Shown: positions 54,287 through 64,000 of the stretch, piece by piece
Layout of the letters: each line of letters starts with the position of its first letter
Position numbering within the stretch: position 1 is the first letter of the stretch
Assembly (NCBI RefSeq): GCF_042453785.1
Contig: NC_091667.1
Coordinates: forward strand, 21,193,501 to 21,257,500
DNA: 64,000 nucleotides
Direction of reading: 5' to 3'
Source of the DNA: Malus domestica
Lineage: Eukaryota; Streptophyta; Magnoliopsida; Rosales; Rosaceae
The notes under the pieces: generated by a model
What the model was told of the DNA's origin: nothing
What the model saw: only the letters and a program-made list of their open reading frames with translations
The model's database searches: none
Made by a program: the position numbers and the translations under genes

Positions 54287-56810
54287 ATGAAGTTCATGAC
54301 CATCGAGACACGATCAGTAAAAAAGAAAATAACCATGGGAAAATCAACGATCGATTTGCCGGTTCAAAGTCTTGGACAAGAGGTGTCACATGCGCGAAAT
54401 CCTATCGTCGCTGTGACCCCTGAGGCTGCAAGTGTGACACACCGAGAAAAGGAAGTGTGCCTTGGTGCCCAGCCTCGAAATACATAAGTACCTAACCGAA
54501 CCGTAGACGTTTTCATTGAAGGAATAGTGAAGGACTGCGATGAAGACGGTAGTAAAGGCTCTGATCCTCCGACTAGGTCGTGTCTTGGAAAACAACTTGA
54601 TGAGCAATCTCGACAAGTTGAACAGATAGTGGGCCACAAAATGAACCGTTTGCTTGAAGTGATACAAAGCAATGGTGAGACCCAAACCAGATTGCTCGAA
54701 CTATTAGTTAGTAAAGTCTTCGAAGAGAAACTTGTCGATCAGGCTTGGCAGCTTCCATTTAAAGATAATTCCTTACAAGCCGAAGTAGTATCTACTCAGC
54801 CTAAAACGATTGACTTAGAAAAAATGGGAGGATCAAGTAGTAAGTCAGATGGATCCGACCAGAGAGTGGAAGCAACACCCGTCGATATGACCGAGGTCCA
54901 GCGGATGATCGATTCGGCTATGAAAAAAGGGTTGAAGTTCCCTAAATTCATCCACCTGTATCCATCTTATGTTGAAAAGTTTGAATATCCTAAAGGTTTC
55001 AAGATTTCAGATTTCATCCTTTTTGCTGGAGAATCGTCTTTATCCTCGTTAGAACATGTGGCTCGTTTCACTGTGCAATGCGGAAATGTTAATAATGACT
55101 TTCACAAACTACGGTTGTTCAACTTTTCGTTGACAGGCTCAGCATTTGCATGGTATATCAACCTCCCACCTAATTTTATCCAAAGCTGGGAGGAGTTGGT
55201 CGAGATATTTCACGAACAGTTTTATCGGCCAGGGAAGGAAATGTCAGTTTCTTCATTGGCTAGGATGGCCAAGCCTCTGATGAGTCACCAATGGATTATC
55301 TTACTAGATTTAAATCGGCTAGGAATTGGTGCCGAGTACCTCTCCCCGAAGTTGAATTTGTTAGGCTTGCTCTGAACGGACTCGACGTGGAGTACAAAAA
55401 AAAATTCTTGGGGGCAAACTTTCGGGATATGTATGAATTAGCACAGCATGTCAAGGAATATGCTTATTTTCTCTGAGAAGAGAAGATCTTGGAATACCCA
55501 TCCCGAGGGACGATTTACAAAAATCCCACGGTTAGCTACGCATCGACTGAAGGCGAGGATTCTCAATACGTCAGCGTGGACGCGGCCAAAATAGTAATAG
55601 ATAAACCATACGTTTTCAAGGCATTGACTCAAATTAATTTCAAGGATACCAAAACCCGCTCGGCCACTGAAGAGATGGCGAAAACATTGAAAGTTTACAC
55701 TTTTGATATCACAAAGGCTGAAGCAATTTTCGATCAATTGTTATTAGCAAAGATCATCAAACTTCGGCCAGGACATAACATTCCCAAGGTCGAAGAGCTT
55801 AAAGGAAAGACATATTGCAAGTATCATAACTCGACCAAGCATGCCACAAACAATTGTGTCGTATTTCGTGATGATATCCAGAGCTGGATTAACAAAGGCA
55901 AGCTAAAGTTTCCTGAAAAACAAATGATGGTTGACACGGATCCATTCCCTTCGGCAACAGTTGGCATGGTAGATGCCCGTTTACCCAAGAGCAAAGGGAA
56001 AGAGAAGGTCGGGTTTGCCCTAGTACAACATATCTTAAAGAAACATTCCCAACCACGACTCAAGATCGACCTATTTTCCAATGCGCCACCTACTGAGTTT
56101 TGTGTAACAATTGTAAGGCATGCGTTGTGTTAACCGAACCCAAGAAGAAACTGCCTCAGACTCAGACGCCAATGTCACGACAACAATCGACTACCACGGC
56201 GGCACCTTCAAATAAACCTAGTAAAGGCCAGCGCCATAAAGTGTTTGATAGGCTCGGCCCCAAGAAACAGACGGACGACCCTACCTCAGTCTGACGGTGC
56301 CTTGATTTCGACGCACCGTTTTATAACAAGGATTATTATTCATGTAATTCCAGTAGCTCAAGCTCATCAGCGAATCCAAAAACCTTTAGGCCGCTTGAAC
56401 CACGTGACCAACGTTGGTACAGCTACAATTCTCCCACCGGCATGTATACCGCGCTTTCCAAATCTCAGAAACATTGACGTCAGCGTATAGATTGCATGGC
56501 TCAATGACAGGCGGCCCAGACTGTTTCCGCCACTAAATGGCAACCGAAAAAAGAGATAGGGAGCGGAGATAACCGGCCAACCCTAACAATCATGGCTGAG
56601 TTACAAGGGCAGAAGGAAACCAATCGCGACTTTGAAACTACCATCGAAGAGTCCGAGAAGCGCATCAAACTCCTCATTTGGCTCGGGGAAATGAAAGCTC
56701 GCTTCGAGCAATTTAAGAAAGAGGCCGAAAGCCAATTGTCCCCGTTACATTTCAAAAGAACCGCTAATCAGAGTTCGGTGGAATCTGCACCCCCTATTCC
56801 TCGGTGAATC
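54287..56810 (+). pseudogene. gag region of the second Tat-type element (multiple breaks)
   Basis: It starts at ATG 54287, meets TAA at 54485, continues in frame to about 55290, shifts frame, meets TGA at 55474, then runs to 56133 and breaks again. Recognisable parts are a gag core (LRLFNFSLTGSAFAWYINLP, about 55120) and a Cys/His motif (YCKYHNSTKHATNNC, about 55813). The region 56134-56810 is coding-like but fragmented. Confidence 0.8.
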
Positions 56811-56811
56811 T

Positions 56812-57918
56812 TTGGAATACATGAAAAAGTTTCACAAGAAATATTCTGCCAACGATTTGTATGGTTTACCCAAGGCGTGCCAAGAAGCTCTTAACCTGGC
56901 ACTAACTTGCCCCGACGTTGAACAAATCATCAAAAAAATCATTGATCCAACGATGAAAGCTAGATTCCAGCACATACGAGAGGCTAAGGTTCTCGGCTTC
57001 GAGGTCGACCCATACACAGACATTGACATAGCCGAACTCATTTTTTCTCTCGAAGACCTTCAACACCTTCGATATCACTTCGAAGTCTTCTCGGTCGTAT
57101 CCTTATTCGGTTTAATGGACAATAAGAAAGATCGGGTGGCATGTCTGGACACCTACCTAGATACAAGGGACGCCCGGATCGCCTATAAGGAACGAGCTCG
57201 TAAGACATTACAGGAGCAAAATCAGACACCAGGCGCATGTAAGCCCGACGATGATAGTCAAAAGGACACAAGGCCGGATTACATGGCACAAGAGCAAAAG
57301 CATGTTGAGACACACAATAATCAGGCCGAGGATGCTCTAACACACGACGCTATAGTCCTCACTAACCCGGAAGATGACGACCAGGATCCAATGGGTATTT
57401 CAGTCCTTGAAAATATGGAAATCAGCATGTTCCATGTTCTACCTGCTGAATTCCAGTTGACTATACACCAACCAAGTTCCTTGGATGGCGATGTGGTCAC
57501 CTTGGAAGTAACACAAGGTGATTTTGTGACCACCACTGAAGATGAGTCAACAAACAATGATGATAAACTTAAAACAGCTTTGGACATCTTGTTTCCCCGT
57601 CCCTCATCGGCTAATCTTCAGCATTTAAAACTGTTGTGTGTCACGGCCCACATTGAAGGTTATCTAATCTCTAAAATTTTCATCAATTGCGGGGCAACGG
57701 TCAATATCATGCCTGTATTCGTCATGAAAGTATTACGACGATCTAACAACGAACTCATTGCATTACGACGATCCAACGACGAACTCATTCCTTCAGGAAT
57801 AACCATGAGCAGCTTTGTTGGTGACAAGTCTCAAACCAAAGGAGTACTCCCTCTAGAGGTAAACATTGCAAGTCGCAATCACATGACCGCATTTTTTTAT
57901 CGTCGACTCCAAGACTGA
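56812..57918 (+). pseudogene. gag-protease linker and protease of the second Tat-type element
   Basis: A 368-codon frame. The N-terminal half is hydrophilic with no recognised domain; the C-terminal part is an aspartic-protease fold with INCGATVNIMP (about 57685-57715). The catalytic Asp of the D[TC]GA motif is replaced by Asn, and a 27-base segment is duplicated just after (LRRSNNELIA then LRRSNDELIP, about 57729-57790). Confidence 0.75.
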
Positions 57919-58439
57919 ATATAATGCTTTGCTCGGTAGGGATTAGATTCATCAAACGAATTGCATCCCTTCTTCTTTATACCAAGTTCTCATTTTTTGG
58001 GATGGCAAATCGATCGTGGTCCACCCAGCCTATACTTAGCCATTTGAAAACAACATGATTTAGGCCCGCTATTATGATGATCACGTTGGCTACATTACCT
58101 TACAGGGTTTTAATGAAGATGGACGGTCGACTCGGATCTTAGTACAGAAAGCCATCGAGGTAGGCGCCGAGACTGTCCATCAGGATTCGGTAAGACTCAG
58201 CTTGGCCAACTTGATCCCTACCACTGATGATTGATGTCAAAGGCGAGATGTGTCGGGCCACGGTTTCATCCACAATGGAACGCTTGTTGGCCCAATAGTA
58301 TGTTATTTCCAAGCACCCAAATTCGGGCATCAATTTAATCAAATTTTTAGTCGAGAAAGATAACAGCCCAGTACTGTCGTTAGACAGAGTTCAAGCTGCA
58401 CCGGCCGAACTCAAAGATAATCGACCCCAAGTTAAGGAC

Positions 58440-61400
58440 CTCTTAGAGGAAATAAATGTCGGAACGGCCGATAACCTTCAATTGTTATTTATTAGTGCAC
58501 TGTTACCCCCTGTCATGAAAATCGAACTATGTCAATTACTCAACGAGTTTAAAGATTGTTTTGCTTGGAGTTATCATGAGAGGCCGGGCCTCGATCGGAC
58601 CCTTGTTGAACATGAATTATGCATTAATGTTGGTTGTAATCCTTTCCACCAGCTCCCTCGTCGGTTATCAACCGAAGTACAGCTCGGCATAAAAGATGAA
58701 CTTGTTTGGCTTTTAAAAGCTGGGTTTATTCAGACTGTTCGATACATCGAGTGGCTGGCCAATATTATTTCGGTGCTAAAGAAAAATGGCGCCCTACGCA
58801 GTTGTATCGATTTTCGTAATCTGAACCTAGCAACGCCCAAAGACGAGTACCCGATGCTGATTTTTGACTTGCTAATTGATGCCACAACACATCACGAGAT
58901 CCTATCTTTCATGGATGGGCATGCCGGTTATAACCAGATTTTCATCGCTGAAGCTGATGTCCATAAGACTGCCTTTTGGTGTCCTGGGGCACTCGACACA
59001 TACGAATGGGTTATCATGCCCTTCGACCTCAAGAATGCCGATGCAACATACCAATGAGCTATGAACACTATTTTCCATCATTTAATTGGTACCATCGTTG
59101 AAGTCTACATTGACGATGTGGTCACCAAATCGGCACGACGACAGACGCATTTGGATGACCTCTATCAGGAATTCCTGCTTTTGAAGCTAGCACAATCTGA
59201 AGATGAATCCCACCAAATGTGCTTTTAGCGTATCAGCCAGAAATTTTTTAGGCTTCCTTGTACATCACCGTGGTATTGGGGTAGACGATAACAAGGCCCG
59301 CATAATCATTAATGCTTCACCACCGATGACTAAGAAACAATTACAGTCGTTGCTCAGCAAGATCAACTTTCTCCAACGATTTATTGCCAACCCGACCTGG
59401 AAAATGAAAGCTTTTTCCACGCTTTTGAAACTCAAGGACTCCGACACTTTCAAATGGCAAGAAACATTCACACAAATCAAGGTCTCTCTAACAACTCCAC
59501 CTGTCCTTGTTCCACCACGACGGGATCGCCCTCTTAAACTATATATCTCTACGGCCGAAGAATCCATCGGCTGCCTTTTGGCACAAGATAATGATGCCGG
59601 ACGTAAACAAGCCATTTTTTACCTTAGCCGACACCTTAACCCACTAGAGATTAATTACTCCACGATCGAGAAGCTCTGTCTTGCCTTATTTGTCACTGCG
59701 ACAAAACTCAGACATTACATGCTCTTGTGAGTCACTCAGGTCATCGCCCAGACTGATATCATTCATTATATGCTCATTCTTCCGATCGTAAAGGGCCAAA
59801 TCGGCAAGTGGACGATGGCCATTTCTGAATTCAGCTTGCAATATGTACCTCAGAAAGTTGTCAAAGGTCAAGCTCTAGCCGATTTTTTGGCCCAACACCC
59901 TTCTCCATATGAGTTTGGGGGCAATGACTTCGACATCAGCCTAATATAAACACGTGATAATTATTGGATGATGTACTTTGATGGTTCTAATACTTCAGTC
60001 TCGGCTGACATTGGGATCGTTATTCAATCCCTCACTCACAATCGTTGGTATTTTTCTCTCATGCTCGATTTCGACTGTACGAATAATCAGGCCGAATACA
60101 AAGCCCTTGTTATCAGCCTCGGCATGCTGCACGATTTGCGGGCAACTCGTGTCTTTGTTCTTGGTGACTCTGAACTTGTCATTAATCAGCTTAACGGGAC
60201 TTTTCGTTGCATGAGTTGTACTCTGGCGCTTTACCACATGGTTGCCAGCTATTTGGCCGAATTCTTTGACGGCGTAACTTTCAAACACATTTCACGAGTT
60301 TATAACCCTGATGCCGACGAATTGGCTCAAATAACCTCCAGAGCTCAACTTATAGGAGGCAAATTAGGCCGCGAAATACCTGTGTCACGACAAGTACATT
60401 CGACCTTGATTAATCAGCAAGTTCTCCAACGTGATTGTGTGATCCATACACGGGTCATGTCTTTACCTTCGTTGTTAGAACAGAAGGACATTATTGAGGT
60501 TTATGCCGTCGAAACATTACCAGACGATTGGAGAAGGACGATTATGCGATATATTGATAACCTAAATGAAAAACACGACCGACGGACAAGGGTGCATGCC
60601 ACAAACTATGTATTATACCAGAATGAGCTGTATCGAAAAGGTGAGGATGGGTTACTGTTGCTTTGTCTCGGCCTGCAAGAAGCTGCTCAAGCAATGGCAG
60701 AAGTACACGAAGGAATTTGCGGAGCCCACCAATCTGGACGAAAAATACGTTGGCTACTTCGACGACACGGCTATTTCTGGCCGAGTATTTTAAAGCATTG
60801 TATTGAGTACACAAAAGGTTCCATACAGTGTCAAATCTATGGGCTTATACGGAGAGTATCAGCCGAATCATTACATTCGGTCACCAAACCATGGCGGTTT
60901 TGAGGATGGGCCATGGATGTTATTGGTAAAATTACACCATCTTTTGGTGCACCCAAACATGCGTGGATACTTGTTGCAACGGATTACTTCACCAAATGGG
61001 TCGAAGCTAAGCCATATGCTGAGCTAACGTCTAAGGAAGTTTGTAGTTTCGTTGAAGAAAACATTATGACTAGATTCGGCTTGCCAGAAACAATCATAAC
61101 AAATAACGGTATGATCTTTACATCCGACAAATTTAAGGACTATACGGCAAATCTAAAGATTCGACTCAAGCAATCTACGCCATACTACCCGCAGGCGAAT
61201 GGACAGGTCGAGGCAAGTAACAAGGTTCTTATTGGTATTCTTGAAAATATGATAAAAGAAAGGCTAGACATGTGGCACTTAAGGGTAAACAAAGCGTTAT
61301 GGGCTTATCGAACCTCTCTACGGACAGCTACCGGAACCACTCTGTATTCGTTGACTTATGGACACGACGCAATGTTGCTCGTCGAGCTAACTATAAACTC

Positions 61401-61791
61401 ATTGCGAATAATTGAACAAAGTAGTTTGTTCAGCACCGAGTATAGTCAAGCCATGAGATAAGAGCTCGAAGATTTAGAAGAAGCTCGGATTAATGCTTAT
61501 AATTTATTAGTGGCTCAAAAGAAGGTGGCCGAGTTTGCATATAATCAACAAGTTAGACAAAAAACGTTCGGCGAATGAGAACTTGTTTGGCAAACCGTAC
61601 CACCCGTAGGAATTAAAGACCCCAGGTTTGGCAAATGGTCGTTGAATTGGGAAGGGTTATTCGTTATTCATAAAGTCATCGGCAATGAGGCATACCATCT
61701 TAAAGATCGAACCTGCATTGTTCACAAGTTGCCAATCAATGGAAGGGTTTTAAAGAAATACTATCCAGCCACATGGGAGATGCGAGAATAA
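58440..61791 (+). pseudogene. RT, RNase H, second RNase H and integrase of the second Tat-type element
   Basis: RT: FMDGHAGYNQIF (about 58908) and YIDDVVTKS (about 59105), separated by TGA at 59055. RT-linked RNase H: about 59520-59730, then a stop. Second RNase H: YFDGSNTS (59972), NNQAEYKAL and GDSELVINQLNG (about 60165). Integrase: HEGICGAH and CIEYTKGSIQC (about 60700-60830; the third zinc ligand is Ser instead of Cys), DYFTKW (60982), ITNNGMIF (about 61095; expected TDNG, so Asp to Asn), ANGQVEASNK (about 61197). The C-terminal end is near 61790. At least six stops or frame changes. Confidence 0.85.
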
Positions 61792-61846
61792 AAATTCATT
61801 TCATTTCATTAAGTTCACTACATTGGTTGAATAGTTTACAATAATC

Positions 61847-64000
61847 CTAGGGTGATGAAGGAAGAAGAGTTTCAAGAACAGCCTTCAGCTCCAACCACCT
61901 CACCTCGCCCATCGTGACCTTACCCTGCCGATTCCTCTTGTCCATCTTCAGCTGCTTGACTCGCTTCACGCTCGCCGCATATTCGGTCAGGCAAGATTTA
62001 CCACCCTACTCAAAATCCTTCGCAAGTTCAAAAGTAATTGCCGACCTTCGATTTTGAAGTTTATCAATTTGACGATTAAGTTTGTCAAGGGTCTCTTTTT
62101 TTTTCTTTAAAACTTCGACCTTCGGACAAAGAGCGTTTCGAACAGCTGTTACAGCTTTCAAGTCATTGTCAGCCCGAAGAGCTTTCTCGAAAATACTGAA
62201 TATTCTCAGGTTTGTTCCAAGGCGGACAACGCCTGAGTGATAGCTTCGACGCTCAATTGACTATCGGCTCCGAGGTCGTTCAAACATGCACCCACCAAAT
62301 CAAGGCCTTTGCGCTCGAGGACTTGAGAAGCTGAACGAGACAAAAGCTCTTGCAATCGAACAAGAACAGTTGATTCGGCAGGTTCAGTCGTAGCTACTGA
62401 ATGACCAGCCGTTCCCGAAGTGCTTGATAAAAGAGCATCAAACTTGACTTCCCATGAAGGCTGCACAAGAAAACGGTTTAGGCACAAGGAAAATCATAAA
62501 AGAATGTAGCAGGGAGGATTTGTTTTAAACTTGCCGAGAGGAGACTTCGGCCATGTCTTTGGGTTCATTTGCTCGAACCTAAAGAACTTAATGGCCCAGC
62601 CCAATGTTTCAGACTGCTTCTTAATTCACGAAGCTGATGAAGGTTATCTATGTTCGATGGCCATTGAGGTGGCCAGGAAATATAGATAACACCTTTCGGC
62701 GCATAAAATTTTCGGTGAAATGAATAATTGGGCACCTGACATTTAATATTTTCTCGGTTCATACTTGTTATAACAAATTGACAAGAGAAAGTAATTGAGC
62801 CTTACAAAAGTCGAGGTCACTTATTGAAAGGGGATGCCGAGGTCTTGGCCTTACGGGTGAATTGGAGTTTCCAACGTCGCTTCAGGTTCGACGATAGGCC
62901 TCTTTCCGCGATCAGCTACAGGAGGATTAACCTGATAGGCCGCTTCAACCACGGGGGGAGGATCAACGGAATGAGCTTGGGTTGGTCGAGAGTGACTAGC
63001 TGGTAGAATCTCGTCACTCTCATTATCCTAAAATAAAAAGTGTTAATACCTTTTTGACCTAACAAGTAAAGGGATTTGACAGCATAATCATACCTCTTCT
63101 AAGATGACCGCCGAATTTTTTGGATTCTTAGGGAGATTCTTCCCAGTCGAAATGGTTGTTCCCCCTAGTACATGTACTCCTGTCGACCCTGGAGCTGCAG
63201 GTGAGTCGATCGATGGTACGGCAACTGGCTCAACCACGACCTCGGGGACTTCAGGTATTGGTCGAGCTTGGGTTGCCGGGTTGACCGAAGAAGGCCGATT
63301 CTCTACCGAAGCTTGAACAACGGGAGTAGGAAGAGAGGCACTCAGAACAGATGTCCCGGTGGTGTGGCTAGAGATAATATAAATCTTCCGTGCTTTTTTT
63401 TTCGCCAATTTCTTGATGCGTTTTGGGGGACGGGGAGCTTCACCTACCGTCTCGGCATCCGGGTGAGGTCGTTTGCTCCGTGTGTTTTGTGTGGCGGCTT
63501 TGGTTGTCTTAGAGGAAGGGGCCAATTTTTTCTTGACCATTGCCGGGACAACCACGTTCGCCTGTTTCAGTACTCGAACGCCTAAGAAAGTGAAATCTCG
63601 TTAGTAAAACCGTTCAAATGTTTGTAGAATAAAGGTAGAAACAAGGGTATACCTTGGGGCGCTTATTTAGATTGAGGGGCGGAGGTTTTCTTGGGCCGGT
63701 CACCAAAAATTTTGTTGACTACTTCCTCGACCGAAGAGCCAAAGAATTTGTGAGTATATTCTTCCCATCAGTCACCGAAGTATCGATGCCGAGAGATTCA
63801 GGAACAGCTGGTCGAAGGTGAAATTTCTTACACCGTTCCTGAAATTCTTTCTCGGTGTCTCTACACTCCCTTTCTGAGGAACTAGAAAAGCGCCCTAAGC
63901 TTAGAAGGGAGCGAGAAGAAAGTAAAGGCGACAAAATAGGGGTGATAGACTTCCCAACTTGCTTGGCGAGCATCACAACCAAGGGAAAGGTCGCGAGTTA
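61847..64000 (-). pseudogene. Antisense gene of the second Tat-type element (3' part)
   Basis: The minus strand carries the coding-like sequence. The last exon ends with VKQLKMDKRNRQGKVTMGEV and a TAG at 61849-61847. Upstream are a segment at 62487-62206 (KFDALLSSTSGTAG, VLVRLQELLSRSASQVLERK), a basic Pro-rich segment at 63555-63088 (RPPKRIKKLAKKKARK), and a segment at 63982-63719. Short gaps with splice-like or frame breaks separate them. It matches the antisense gene of the first Tat element in position and in its basic-then-helical layout, not obviously in sequence. Its 5' part lies outside the window. Confidence 0.55.

Larger units (their letters stand above)
53179..64000 (+). mobile_element. 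Second Tat-type Ty3/gypsy element, decayed, running off the window
   Basis: The 5' LTR (53179-54251), a primer-binding-like site, gag, protease, RT, RNase H, a second RNase H and integrase follow in order, ending with a pol stop at 61791. An antisense coding region follows from 61847 on the minus strand. The dual RNase H and antisense gene place it in the Tat lineage, but it is only distantly related to the copy at 4880-19828. Many stops, frameshifts and substituted catalytic residues mark it as old. The 3' LTR is not in the window. Confidence 0.87.

Overview
This is a window of plant nuclear DNA, from a dicot and probably from Rosaceae (apple/pear tribe). The reasons are GT-AG introns in the host genes, Ty1/copia and Ty3/gypsy elements of plant lineages, Cassandra-type solo LTRs carrying a 5S rRNA-like core, and a tRNA-derived SINE and a short MITE that I recall as common in apple and pear. 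The family-level assignment is from memory. There is no bacterial, organellar or phage sequence. Most of the 64 kb is transposable-element DNA. I support two host genes: a plastid-division PDV-like gene (30830-31941) and a mitochondrial carrier of the MTM1 type (46875-50897, ten exons).

Left third (1-24.6 kb): an intergenic stretch with a degenerate minisatellite and a SINE with a 15-bp target-site duplication is followed by a nested retrotransposon pair. The outer element (2511-24623, minus strand) is Athila-like. Its 1442-bp LTRs differ at about three positions, its PBS matches tRNA-Asp, and its gag-protease frame runs straight into an integrase C-terminus with no RT, RNase H or integrase core, so it is non-autonomous. 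A 14.9-kb Tat-lineage Ty3/gypsy element (4880-19828, plus strand) sits inside it, with 521-bp LTRs and a perfect AACTT duplication. It has gag-PR-RT-RH-aRH-IN broken by one TAG, an intron-bearing antisense gene, a second antisense ORF, and a long 3' region built of several tandem repeats.

Middle (24.6-46.5 kb): a truncated minus-strand copia element has a Cassandra solo LTR inserted in its protease active-site codons. Then come a solo LTR (28329-29225), the PDV-like gene, a broken copia gag-PR-IN segment, a degraded minus-strand chromovirus-like gypsy relic with one LTR, a second Cassandra LTR, an 1811-bp solo LTR with AATTC duplications, and a 2.1-kb hAT-type element that carries two exons and the intron of a chloroplast-type HSP70 gene.

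Right third (46.5-64 kb): the MTM1 gene (399 aa, with a MITE in intron 5) is followed by a copia remnant in the order pol tail - LTR - gag. That remnant is cut by a second, badly decayed Tat-type element (53179 to beyond the window end), which again has an antisense gene convergent with pol. The two host genes have no visible functional link. The rest is a layered record of insertion, solo-LTR recombination, gene-fragment capture and decay.
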